From a bacterium (GTDB taxonomy: Bacteria > Vulcanimicrobiota > Xenobia > Xenobiales > JADMJV01), in contig JAFEBA010000087.1 of assembly GCA_018266105.1 (NCBI GenBank), positions 1 to 58,645 on the forward strand: 58,645 nucleotides of DNA, written 5' to 3'. Position numbers and translations under genes: made by a program. The notes beneath the pieces were generated by a model. The model saw nothing but the letters and a program-made list of their open reading frames with translations, did no database searches and was not told where the DNA came from. This document shows, piece after piece, positions 30,696 through 39,266 of this stretch (its first letter is position 1; each line of letters begins with the position of its first letter).

Positions 30696-32516
30696 ATGTG
30701 CGGGATCGTGGGTGTGCTGGACCAATCAGGGCTTCGTGACAGAGACGAGTTGCTGGGGGCCATGGTTTCAATGCTCGAGGTGCTGTCTGCTCGGGGGCCG
30801 GATGGCCGAAAGCTCTGGTTCAGGCAGGGGGCTGGTTTAGGGCATAGCCACTTGCGTATGAGTGATATCTCTCCCAGTTTTGACCAGCCCCTGGAAGCAC
30901 CGGGCGGAAGCTCGGTGCTGGCTTTCAACGGCGAGATTTACAATTATCTAGAGCTTCAACAAGAACTGGGCGCTTTGGGGTTTGTCTTTCGTTCACAGGG
31001 CGACACGGAAGTGGTGTTGGCGGCTTTTCAGGCCTGGGGCATCCGTCAGGCTTTGCAACGATTTGACGGCATGTTTGCTCTGGCTCTCTGGGAACCATCC
31101 CCCCGGCGCCTGACGCTGGCCAGAGATCGCCTGGGAGAGAAACCGCTCTATTATGGTTGGCTGGGGTCCGAGTTTGTTTTCGCTTCTGAACTGCGAAGTG
31201 TGAGCCGGCATCCCGCCTACCGCAGAGAGCTTGATGCTCAGGCACTGGCTCTCTACTTACAGCATGGTTGGGTACCGGCTCCCTTCTCCATTCAAAAGGG
31301 GATCAGCAAGCTTTCAGCAGGCCACTTCTTGACTTTGGAGCTGAATCGGGGTGAGCTCGAGATTGAATCCTTTTGGGATTTGACGGAGCAGATGAGGGCG
31401 GACTCGCCGGTTTTGAATCCCCGAGAGCATTGCCAGCATCTGCATCAATTACTCAAGAAAGCGGTGGGTCGCTGCCTTCGCTCCCAGGTGCCGATGGGTC
31501 TGGTTTTGAGTGGAGGCGTCGACTCCAGCCTGGTGGCTTGCCTAGCCCAGGAGCAAACTTCCCGGCCCTTGCCGTCCTTTACGATTGGCTTTGAACAAGC
31601 CGAGTACGACGAGTCTGGACACGCTCGCGCCATTGCCAGCCATCTGGGACTGCCTCACACCCAGCACCTGCTGACGGCTGCTGAAGCCGGCCGAAGGGTA
31701 CCTCAGTTGGCTGCGATCTACGATGAACCATTCGGGGATAGCTGCCTGATCGCCACCCACTGCCTGGCCCAAATGGCGCGAACTCAAGTTCAAGGCGTGC
31801 TGAGTGGAGACGGATCGGACGAGCTTTTTTTCGGATACCAGCGCTATGGTCGTATTCTGGCGGGTTGGGTACACCAGCAACTGCAGCTCGAAAGCCGCCA
31901 CAACCTGGCCAGAGCACAGATTCGCCGCTTGCTCGGGACCGCAGCGGAGGGGAAGTTGTCACTTGAGTCTCTTCATCTTCGGGCCACCGCGCTGGGCTTC
32001 TTGGATCCAGGCGAGATTCTGCTGGCCGGGACACAGCCCGCCAATCTTTATGGCGAGCGCCCGTCAGGCCTGAATCACCCGGCTCTCCTTCTGCAGTACT
32101 GGGACCTCAGACACTATCTGAACGGAGATATCCTGAATATCGTGGACATGGGCACCATGGCCGCCGGGTTGGAAGCGCGCGCGCCTTTTTTGTCGAGAGA
32201 AGTCGTCGATTATGTTCTCTCGCTGCCCCCCCAGCTTGGGAACCGCAAACTGTTGCTGCGCCGCTTGCTCAGTCAATATTTGCCCCCCGCTCTCTTTGAG
32301 CGACCCAAGCAGGGCTTTTGTGTTCCGATCGGAGCCTGGTTGCGAGGCTCGTTGCGGGCCTGGGCGGAAGACCTGCTGAGTGTCCGACGGCTCAAGCGTC
32401 AGGCGCTCTTCCGGCCTGAAAGGGTTGAAAAGCTTTGGCGCGAGTTTTTGGGTAGTGGTCAGCATGCTCTCAAGCTTTGGGTGCTGATCATCTTTCAGCA
32501 GTGGTGGGGAGACTGA
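30696..32516 (+). CDS. asnB: Glutamine-dependent asparagine synthase homologue (amidotransferase) 1
   Basis: A 606-residue class II amidotransferase. It starts MCGIVGV with the Cys2 nucleophile, so the N-terminal glutaminase is intact (FNGEIYNYLELQQELG, DGMFALALWEP). The synthase half has the PP-loop LSGGVDSS (271-278), DEPFGDSCLIATH, and GDGSDELFFGYQRY. It would use ATP and glutamine ammonia to amidate a carboxylate. In surface-glycan loci such enzymes usually amidate uronic-acid sugars rather than aspartate; a second copy is at 39263-41143. Its 3' end overlaps the convergent GT4 gene by 22 bp. Lasso cyclases are related but normally lack Cys2, so that role is disfavoured. Confidence 0.9.
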   Translation: MCGIVGVLDQSGLRDRDELLGAMVSMLEVLSARGPDGRKLWFRQGAGLGHSHLRMSDISPSFDQPLEAPGGSSVLAFNGEIYNYLELQQELGALGFVFRSQGDTEVVLAAFQAWGIRQALQRFDGMFALALWEPSPRRLTLARDRLGEKPLYYGWLGSEFVFASELRSVSRHPAYRRELDAQALALYLQHGWVPAPFSIQKGISKLSAGHFLTLELNRGELEIESFWDLTEQMRADSPVLNPREHCQHLHQLLKKAVGRCLRSQVPMGLVLSGGVDSSLVACLAQEQTSRPLPSFTIGFEQAEYDESGHARAIASHLGLPHTQHLLTAAEAGRRVPQLAAIYDEPFGDSCLIATHCLAQMARTQVQGVLSGDGSDELFFGYQRYGRILAGWVHQQLQLESRHNLARAQIRRLLGTAAEGKLSLESLHLRATALGFLDPGEILLAGTQPANLYGERPSGLNHPALLLQYWDLRHYLNGDILNIVDMGTMAAGLEARAPFLSREVVDYVLSLPPQLGNRKLLLRRLLSQYLPPALFERPKQGFCVPIGAWLRGSLRAWAEDLLSVRRLKRQALFRPERVEKLWREFLGSGQHALKLWVLIIFQQWWGD

Positions 32517-33649
32517 GCCTGTACGGCCTCCAGCTCCGCGGCAAGCAGGGCGGCGCTCTCCCGCCAATCGAGCAGCTGACTGCAGCGACGAATCTGTTGG
32601 GGCTCGGGTCGGGTTTGCAGTTGCTTTAAAATGGCCTCGGCCAGAGCCTGCCTGCAGCCGGGAGGGACCAATTGACCCTGACAGGGATGGCGTAGGAGCT
32701 CCGGAATTCCCCCGACTCGAGTGGCCACGACCGGACGCCCGGCGCTGAGAGCCTCTCGCAGAACGTTGGGCAAACCTTCGCGGCGGCTGGGGATCATCAC
32801 CAGTCGGGCCGCTCCGTACCATCGGGGCATCTCGTGGTGAGGCCGAGGGCCGGCCATCACCAGGCGACCTTGCAATCGCGTCTGTGCGCGCTGACAGAGG
32901 TCCTGCAGACTTCCGTGTCCGACCACGGCCAGCCCGACTTGTGGAAGCTCCAGTTCTTCAAAGGTCTGCAGGAGTTCAGCGATGCCCTTTTCCTGCTCCA
33001 GCCGGCCCACGTAGAGAAGCCAGTCGAGGTTTGGGTCGAGTCCCAGACTGAGGCGATCCTGCTCAACTTCTCGAGGAGAAAAGGCCTCCAGGTCCACTCC
33101 TCGGGGGAGTACCCGGGCCTGGGAGGCACCCAACTGCCTGGCTCGCTCCGCCAGCGCAGAGGAAACTGCCAGGACGCTTCGCGCTCTGCGCAGGGTCCAG
33201 GCAATCTGGGGCCGCAGGCCGGGATGCTCGGGCAGTCGGTTCAGATCGCAGCCGAGCACCTGCAATACGAAGGGAACCCTCCAGAGCTGGCTGAGACAGG
33301 CTGCCGCGAATCCGTCTGGATAGGCCCAACTGGAGAGCAATATTTGGAAGGCTGGAGGCCGAAAGCGAAACAGGCTGGCCGCATAGAGAATTCCGTTCAG
33401 GACCTGTCCGGGAGCATGCAGGATGCGAGGATGGTGCACGGTGAGTCCAGCCCATTGCTCCCGATGTGGAACCTTTGCCCGCCTGCGAGCCCTGGCGGAT
33501 AACCCTGAGAGGATGGGGACCCAGCCGACTGGAGCCACCACTTCGACCGGATGAAAACGGCTTAATGCCGCCAACTGCTGAGCCTGAAATGGTTCTCTCA
33601 GAGGTTCCTGACTGTTGGGGAAAAGGTGGCTGAGGGCCAGGATACGCAA
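32495..33649 (-). CDS. GT4-family glycosyltransferase
   Basis: A 384-residue GT-B fold transferase. The N-terminal half begins MRILALSHLFPNSQEPLREP. The C-terminal donor half has LDWLLYVGRLEQEKGIAELL and, further on, MIPSRREGLPNVLREALSAG followed by RPVVATRVGGIPELL, the EGLPNxxxEALSAG motif that contacts the nucleotide-sugar. It would extend a lipid-linked oligosaccharide in the cytoplasm. It is alone on the minus strand between the amidotransferase and the MBOAT gene, 46 bp from the latter and co-directional with it. The start is the first Met that begins a Rossmann strand. Confidence 0.92.
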   Translation of the reverse strand: MRILALSHLFPNSQEPLREPFQAQQLAALSRFHPVEVVAPVGWVPILSGLSARARRRAKVPHREQWAGLTVHHPRILHAPGQVLNGILYAASLFRFRPPAFQILLSSWAYPDGFAAACLSQLWRVPFVLQVLGCDLNRLPEHPGLRPQIAWTLRRARSVLAVSSALAERARQLGASQARVLPRGVDLEAFSPREVEQDRLSLGLDPNLDWLLYVGRLEQEKGIAELLQTFEELELPQVGLAVVGHGSLQDLCQRAQTRLQGRLVMAGPRPHHEMPRWYGAARLVMIPSRREGLPNVLREALSAGRPVVATRVGGIPELLRHPCQGQLVPPGCRQALAEAILKQLQTRPEPQQIRRCSQLLDWRESAALLAAELEAVQAQSPHHC

Positions 33650-33695
33650 AGTCGTTTCGGTTTCGCCTTAGCCGGATGCTTTCCTTAAGCTCTGG

Positions 33696-35114
33696 CTAAA
33701 AAGCGAAGTAGATGAAGGGAGTGGAGCTGGCGGCGCAAAACGTGAAAAGGAGACCCAGCCAGAGAGTGAGCAGGAGCGAGCCCCAAAAGCCTGGATTCAC
33801 AAAGCACAGGTAGCGACCTGCCAGGGGGAGATCCACGGTTTTCAGACCGAACCAGCCCAGCCAGGCGGGCTGACCCTGCTCGACCTGAGCGCAGATCCAG
33901 TGGCCCATCCATAGCAAGGCAATGCTGATCACGAACCATTCATAGAAAATCTCGAGTCCCGCAGCCTGGGGCCAGGCAACCAGCCGAAGCCCGAACTGAA
34001 GAGTGATCAAGAGGTCGGGGCTGCGAAAGAGAATTCCCCCTAGTGTCCAGAACAGAAAGGTCACCGCCCAGGCGAGCGGCCGCGGCCAGGGCCTCCAGCG
34101 TTGCCTTTTGGTCTGGTGAAGAAAAGCCAGAGCCAGACCCTGCAACAGCCCCCAAAAAACAAAGTGCCAGCCTGGCCCGTGCCAAAGGCCGACCAGCAGC
34201 ATGACCAGCAGCAGATTTCGGGTGCGGGTGGTGGCCAGGGCTCCCCCTAAGGGAACGAAACAGTAATCCCGAATCCATTCGCTCAAAGTGATGTGCCAAC
34301 GCTTCCACAGTTCAACCAGATTGCGGCTTTGGTAGGGGCGATCGAAGTTCATGGGCAAATCGTAGCCAAGCATATGAGCCGTTCCAATCGCCATGTCAGA
34401 GTAGCCGGCGAAGTCGCAGTAAATTTGAAGACTGAAAGCGGTCATCCCCACCCAAACCGAAGTCACCGAAAACAGGCTCGGATTGGAAAAGACGGGATCA
34501 GCCAGTTCTCCGAGGTGATCGGCCAGCAGAATTTTCTTAGTCAGACCTTGGAGAAAGATGTTGGCGCCAACCACCAGGCGCGCTCGGGTGATCGGAGGAT
34601 CCCTCTGAATCTGGGGCAAGAAGATCGACGCTCGCACAAGCGGGCCTGCGATCAGGTCAGGAAAGAAGCTGACAAAAAGGGCGTAGTCGCTCCACCTCGG
34701 ACAGGTTTTGAGCTTGCCACGGTAGACATCCAGGGTATAGCTCAGAGACTTGAATGTGTAAAAGCTAATGCCGGCGGGCAGCACCAGTTCAGCGGGTGAT
34801 GGCTCGAATCCCAGAACTTGCAGGCCAAAGTTCCTGTATTTGAAGTAGGCCAGGGCCCCCAGGTTGGTGGCCAGGCTCAAAGCCAGCCAGGCTGTATGGG
34901 CCCGCTGGCGAGGGGGGGTCAGGTGACTGGCGGCCCAATAGTCGATCCCGCTGATCGCCAGCAAAAGGCCAAGGTAGCGCCAATCCCAGGCCGCATAGAA
35001 GAGGCAGGAAGCCAAACAAAGAGTGAGTCTTCGATAGTTGCCGGGTGGAATCAAGACCAGTGAGACCAGGGTGGCACCCAAGAGAAGGGCGAAGCGAGGG
35101 CTGAAGAATTCCAC
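33696..35114 (-). CDS. MBOAT-family O-acyltransferase (AlgI-like)
   Basis: A 472-residue membrane-bound O-acyltransferase with about ten membrane segments. Diagnostic parts are LPAGISFYTFKSLSYTLDVY, FFPDLIAGPLVRASIFLPQI, ELWKRWHITLSEWIRDYCFV, and LLVGLWHGPGWHFVFWG with the catalytic His. AlgI-type enzymes move acetyl (or other acyl) groups across the membrane for attachment to exopolysaccharide, usually with an SGNH partner; an SGNH protein with a membrane anchor is encoded at 41131-42129. The start codon is GTG at 35114 with no obvious ribosome site. Divergent from the lipoprotein gene by 52 bp. Confidence 0.93.
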   Translation of the reverse strand: MEFFSPRFALLLGATLVSLVLIPPGNYRRLTLCLASCLFYAAWDWRYLGLLLAISGIDYWAASHLTPPRQRAHTAWLALSLATNLGALAYFKYRNFGLQVLGFEPSPAELVLPAGISFYTFKSLSYTLDVYRGKLKTCPRWSDYALFVSFFPDLIAGPLVRASIFLPQIQRDPPITRARLVVGANIFLQGLTKKILLADHLGELADPVFSNPSLFSVTSVWVGMTAFSLQIYCDFAGYSDMAIGTAHMLGYDLPMNFDRPYQSRNLVELWKRWHITLSEWIRDYCFVPLGGALATTRTRNLLLVMLLVGLWHGPGWHFVFWGLLQGLALAFLHQTKRQRWRPWPRPLAWAVTFLFWTLGGILFRSPDLLITLQFGLRLVAWPQAAGLEIFYEWFVISIALLWMGHWICAQVEQGQPAWLGWFGLKTVDLPLAGRYLCFVNPGFWGSLLLTLWLGLLFTFCAASSTPFIYFAF

Positions 35115-35166
35115 GAGGCCAGCAGGTTAGGCGACCCCCGAGCTGCTCCTGCCGGGCAGGATTTTC

Positions 35167-35517
35167 ATGCGGACGAGCCCAACCAGGATCATCGTGATCG
35201 GTCTTTGTTTGTTCCTCCTGATTGTTTTGGAGGGTTGCGGGAAGGAGCTTCCCCCTGCGCCGCCTCCTGCCGATGCTTCTCAGCCCGTTTTCGCTCCCGG
35301 GCCAGAGTTGTCTTCTGAGGCCTATCGGGCGCCCCGCCTTCTGCAAGTGCGTAGCTTTTCCGAGCAAGAGATCGAGAATTTCGTTCGGGGTCATGCCGAC
35401 GAGGTCGAGGGGTCGGTCAACATGGGCCGGGTTCAATGGAAGGGCTGGACAGCCGAAAGAGGGACCGACGGGACCTGGCTCGCGAAGCAGTATGAGACCT
35501 TTGAGCCAGCTCCCTGA
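35167..35517 (+). CDS. Small lipoprotein
   Basis: A 116-residue protein with a lipoprotein signal: RIIVIGLCLFLLIVLEGC, lipobox LEGC, followed by a Pro-rich linker (ELPPAPPPADASQP) and a short globular domain (PRLLQVRSFSEQEIENFVRG, MGRVQWKGWTAERG). No family recognised. It may be a periplasmic assembly factor of the polysaccharide system. Its end overlaps the next GT4 gene by 26 bp, so they are co-transcribed. GCAGGA precedes the ATG. Confidence 0.72.
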   Translation: MRTSPTRIIVIGLCLFLLIVLEGCGKELPPAPPPADASQPVFAPGPELSSEAYRAPRLLQVRSFSEQEIENFVRGHADEVEGSVNMGRVQWKGWTAERGTDGTWLAKQYETFEPAP

Positions 35518-36646
35518 CAAATGGGACTTCTGCGTGATCGTCAGCACCAGTCCGCTGCTTCACGATTCCCGGATACACAGGCTGAGCCACTTCTTTGCGG
35601 AACAATTGGGCGGCGGTCAGGTCACCACGTTAGGACTGGCTGATTCGGCCCGGCCGTTGATTCCAAAGCTGGCCGGCCGGACCGTTCTGGCCAGGCGCTA
35701 CCTTCCTCAAATTCGCAGGGGCGGGTTGCGGGCAATTTTGTCCTCGGCCGGTTTATCTCTGGAAGTGCTCAGAACCTATTTGAGAACCGTTCGTTCCGGG
35801 GGACGAGGTCTGGTCTGGTCGGTTGACGCGGATGGCCTTCTGTTCGGATGGGCCCTGAGCCGAAGTCTGGGTGCGACTCTGATCTATGATGCCCACGAAT
35901 TTTGGCCCTATGAGGCCACCCGGCGTGGCCTGGGCGGCTGGTTGCTGGGCCTGGAGCGGCGACTGATCTTGAAGGCCCAGCGAGTGGTCACGGTCAGTCA
36001 GTCCATGGCCCGGCAATACCGTCAGCATTATGGGCTGATTCGGGACCCTCTGGTCCTGTTTAACTACCCTCAAGTCTCCACATCTCAGGCTGTCTTGGAT
36101 TTGCACAGCCCAGGACTGTTTACACTCCTCTACCAGGGCCATCTGGTGGAAGATCGAGGCTTGCTGGATTTCGTTCGGATCTTCCGCAAGGTCAAAGGGG
36201 AACTCCCCTTGCGCCTGGCCTTTCTTGGCTTCGGCCCACTCTATCAGGCTCTGGCGGCTCAGGCGGGTCCAGACCTTATGGTTCTACCGCCGGTCGCTCC
36301 GGCTGATCTGGTGGCCGTAACCGCCACCGCCTCGGCAGGCCTGGTGCTGCTTGATCGGAGGAACCTGAATCACTGTCTTACCCTTTGCAATAAGTTCTTT
36401 GAATATCTGGCCGCCGGAATTCCAGTGCTGGCCAGCGATTGCTGTGCTGAGATGAACTCCCTTGTGGGTGCCCACAGATTGGGCCTGACCCTGGACACCA
36501 CCGACGAGAATGAGGTCCGGCGAGCACTGCAACTGTTGATGGATCGACAGCCTGGCTTGGACCCGCAGGCTCAACAGCAGTTCGCTTGGGAGGTCCAGAT
36601 GTGCAAGCTGCGGAAGGATCTTCTGGATTTGGCGAGAGCTGCCTGA
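35492..36646 (+). CDS. GT4-like glycosyltransferase
   Basis: A 384-residue GT-B fold protein from the ATG at 35492 (MRPLSQLPDKWDFCVIVSTS). The N-terminal domain has ATLIYDAHEFWPYEATR and ERRLILKAQRVVTVSQSMAR, motifs of GT4 acceptor halves; the C-terminal half has LFTLLYQGHLVEDRGLLDFV and CNKFFEYLAAGIPVLASDC, where the acidic residue in KFFEYLAAG is the nucleotide-sugar contact. The open frame extends 90 codons upstream through the lipoprotein gene but is a shadow there. TGATG links it to the radical SAM gene. Confidence 0.88.
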   Translation: MRPLSQLPDKWDFCVIVSTSPLLHDSRIHRLSHFFAEQLGGGQVTTLGLADSARPLIPKLAGRTVLARRYLPQIRRGGLRAILSSAGLSLEVLRTYLRTVRSGGRGLVWSVDADGLLFGWALSRSLGATLIYDAHEFWPYEATRRGLGGWLLGLERRLILKAQRVVTVSQSMARQYRQHYGLIRDPLVLFNYPQVSTSQAVLDLHSPGLFTLLYQGHLVEDRGLLDFVRIFRKVKGELPLRLAFLGFGPLYQALAAQAGPDLMVLPPVAPADLVAVTATASAGLVLLDRRNLNHCLTLCNKFFEYLAAGIPVLASDCCAEMNSLVGAHRLGLTLDTTDENEVRRALQLLMDRQPGLDPQAQQQFAWEVQMCKLRKDLLDLARAA

Positions 36647-37488
36647 TGCTGACAAAGTTAAGCGAGATGAAAGAGGGCATCATTGTGCCCCCGGCCGACC
36701 TCGAGCTCCCGATCTGTGACCACTGCAACCTCACCTGTAGCCACTGCAATCACTGCTCTCCGGCACTCTCTCCCTGGATGGCCCGCCCCCAGCAGATCTT
36801 GGATGACCTGACCTGTCTGGCGCCGATTTACCGTCCGAAGCGAGTCAAGATTTTGGGAGGAGAGCCCCTGCTGCATAAGGGACTGGTCGAGATCCTGCAA
36901 GCCGTGCGCGAGAGCGGGATCTCTCCTTGGGTCTTCATTACCACCAATGGTAGCCTTTTGCACAGGTTGGACCCGAGGGTATGGGATCTGGTTCAGGAAA
37001 TCGAAGTGTCACGCTATCCTGGAGTGCTGAGTGAATCCAACCTGGAGAAAACTCGCCAGACTGCTCAAGAGCGTGGAGTTCGCTTCACGGTGGTGGACTA
37101 CAGCCACTTTCGCGCCAATTTCAGCCGACACCAGAATCTTGATTCGGATCTGGTTTTTCGCATTTACCGAAACTGCAAAGTGGTCTTTCTGTGGGGTTGC
37201 CACATGCTCAAGGACGGCTGGTTTTTCAAATGTCCTCGGGCGGCTTACCTGCTGCCTCTGCTGGGAAAAGAGGCCAGTCTGGACGGACTCCGCCTGGAGA
37301 AGACGGAAGACTTCCAATCCAGGTTGCTTGAGTATCTCAATTCAGCGACTCCTCTGCAAGCATGCTCCCATTGTGCGGGTACCCTCGGTCGGTTGGAGCC
37401 ACATCATCTGGGCCCACGCGCCGCCTGGAAGGACCTGAGCTTGGACCGACCCGTGAGCGAGTTGCTCGAGCCGGGGGGGCTGACCTGA
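36646..37488 (+). CDS. Radical SAM enzyme in polysaccharide locus
   Basis: A 280-residue radical SAM protein. The cluster motif is C27-N-L-T-C31-S-H-C34 within LELPICDHCNLTCSHCNHC, followed by VKILGGEPLLHKG (GGEP motif), FITTNGSLLHRLD, and a C-terminal Cys group near CSHCAG that could bind a second cluster or zinc, SPASM-like but short. Radical SAM enzymes of this type in glycan loci are known from several families, often annotated as sugar or peptide modifiers; the substrate is unknown. ATG overlaps the preceding TGA. Together with the PqqD-like proteins at 24.5-26.5 kb it also recalls RiPP maturation, but it lies 10 kb away among glycosyltransferases. Confidence 0.83.
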   Translation: MLTKLSEMKEGIIVPPADLELPICDHCNLTCSHCNHCSPALSPWMARPQQILDDLTCLAPIYRPKRVKILGGEPLLHKGLVEILQAVRESGISPWVFITTNGSLLHRLDPRVWDLVQEIEVSRYPGVLSESNLEKTRQTAQERGVRFTVVDYSHFRANFSRHQNLDSDLVFRIYRNCKVVFLWGCHMLKDGWFFKCPRAAYLLPLLGKEASLDGLRLEKTEDFQSRLLEYLNSATPLQACSHCAGTLGRLEPHHLGPRAAWKDLSLDRPVSELLEPGGLT

Positions 37489-37505
37489 GAGCGCTGGGCC
37501 AGGCC

Positions 37506-39266
37506 GTGGCGCTGTTGCCGTCCAGCGGACGCCGTCAACTGGGCCTGTTCCTGTTGGGTTCCTGCCTGGCCGGAATTCTTGATGTGCTCGGGGTCGGGTC
37601 GGTCATGCCTTTTATGGCCCTGGTCAGCTCACCTGATGGCCATCTGACTCAGGCCTTGCTGCGCAAAACGGCCTGGGCTGGCTGGAGTGTGCGAGAATTG
37701 ATGGTCGGTCTGGCCAGTTTGCTGCTGGTAGCTCTTGCCCTTGTGCATCTGCTCCAGGTGGGACTGGTTTATCTGGCTTGCAGATTCGCCCGCGAACAAC
37801 AACGCGTTCTTTCGGCCCGGGTCTACCACACCTACTTGAACAGCGATTATGAATGGATCCTGAAGTACCCCGGCTCTCATCTGCAGGAGTCCTTACAGCG
37901 TGCCCGTTCGCTTGGAGACTGTTTTTATCGCCCCCTGGTCGGGCTGTGCGTGCACGGACTGGCCGGCGTCATGATTTTTTGTTTGTTGGCCTGGGTGGAC
38001 TGGAAGGTGACCCTGGCCGTGGCGGTCATGTTGGGAATCATGGTGGCCGTCATGTACTGGCGTTGTCGAGGCCTTCTGCAAGAATTGAGCCTTCGCCATG
38101 ACTCCATGAACGAGGCCTTGAAAGCCTCGGTTGGTGACGTTCTGTACAGTTGGAAGTCCCTGTATCTTGCCGGGGCCCAACGACGCCTGGTGGACGCGCA
38201 TGAGAAGGAAGTCGACAGGTTGGGCGAGTTGCACTCGCGCAGGATTTTACTGCACGAACTGCCCCGGCTCTTCATTCACAGTGCCAGCCAGGCGGCGATT
38301 CTGGCTTTGATTATTTACTTGGAACTCAATCTGGCCACGCCCGAAGAGCTGATTCCTCGGGTCAGCTTGTTTGCTCTGGCCACCTACCGGCTCATACCCA
38401 GCCTGCAAGCCTGCCTGGGCTGTACCCTGACGCTCAGAGAAAGCTGGCCACAAATGCAACGTCTAAGGGCTGATTTGGGCCGCTCGACCCAACCTGAACC
38501 GGGCCCACTGCACTCAGGACCCACCATGCAGAGCCATTTTTCTGTGGGACCCGTCAGCTATGCTTATCCCGGTGCTCAGGTAGAGTCGATCTCCGAATGC
38601 TTTTTGGAGATCCGGCCGGGGGAACGGGTGGCTCTGGTGGGCAGAACCGCCTCCGGAAAATCCACTCTGCTCAATCTTTGGTTGGGATTGCTGGCCAGCG
38701 ACCGAAGCCTTCTAAAACTGGACGGGAAACCTCTTCAGGGCGAGAGGCTTCGACAGTTTCAGCGATGTCTGGGCTACGTGCCCCAGGATAACTTGCTGGC
38801 CAACCAGGACCTGGCCAGCAATATCGCCTTCTGCGGAGACCACCCTCACTATGATTTGGAACAAATCAAGCGGGTGGCCAAGGTGACCGGAATCCATGCC
38901 TTTGTCGACTTCTTGCCTGACGGTTTCCGCTCCAACCTGGGAGAGCGCGGAACGGCCCTCAGCGGTGGGCAGCGGCAACGGGTCAGCATCGCCCGAGCCC
39001 TCTACCGGGAGTCTCAAATTCTCATTCTGGACGAGGCCACCAACGCGCTGGATGCCCACTCAGAGCGAGAACTGTTCGGCCGCTTACGGAGCTACCTTGG
39101 CGACTCCCGTTCTTTGATCGTGGTGGCCCACCGGCTGGACTCGGTGCGGGATTTTGACCGACTTTATCTCATTCACGAGGGTCGGGTGGTCGATTCTGGA
39201 ACTTATAAAGAGCTGCAAAAGCGCTCTCCTCTGTTTGCAAGCTTGCTCCAGGAGGAGCCCCTCTAG
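37506..39266 (+). CDS. ABC exporter, fused permease and ATPase
   Basis: About 586 residues. The permease half has six hydrophobic helices beginning RRQLGLFLLGSCLAGILDVL, and the ATPase half has Walker A GRTASGKST, Q-loop YVPQDNLL, signature LSGGQRQRVSIARAL, Walker B ILILDEATNALD and switch VVAHRLDSV. Such half-transporters work as homodimers, flipping lipid-linked oligosaccharides or exporting peptides. The GTG at 37506 is a good start just before the first helix; CTG at 37485 overlapping the previous stop is an alternative, and the longer open frame is inside the radical SAM gene. It ends 4 bp inside the convergent asparagine-synthase gene. Confidence 0.92.
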   Translation: MALLPSSGRRQLGLFLLGSCLAGILDVLGVGSVMPFMALVSSPDGHLTQALLRKTAWAGWSVRELMVGLASLLLVALALVHLLQVGLVYLACRFAREQQRVLSARVYHTYLNSDYEWILKYPGSHLQESLQRARSLGDCFYRPLVGLCVHGLAGVMIFCLLAWVDWKVTLAVAVMLGIMVAVMYWRCRGLLQELSLRHDSMNEALKASVGDVLYSWKSLYLAGAQRRLVDAHEKEVDRLGELHSRRILLHELPRLFIHSASQAAILALIIYLELNLATPEELIPRVSLFALATYRLIPSLQACLGCTLTLRESWPQMQRLRADLGRSTQPEPGPLHSGPTMQSHFSVGPVSYAYPGAQVESISECFLEIRPGERVALVGRTASGKSTLLNLWLGLLASDRSLLKLDGKPLQGERLRQFQRCLGYVPQDNLLANQDLASNIAFCGDHPHYDLEQIKRVAKVTGIHAFVDFLPDGFRSNLGERGTALSGGQRQRVSIARALYRESQILILDEATNALDAHSERELFGRLRSYLGDSRSLIVVAHRLDSVRDFDRLYLIHEGRVVDSGTYKELQKRSPLFASLLQEEPL

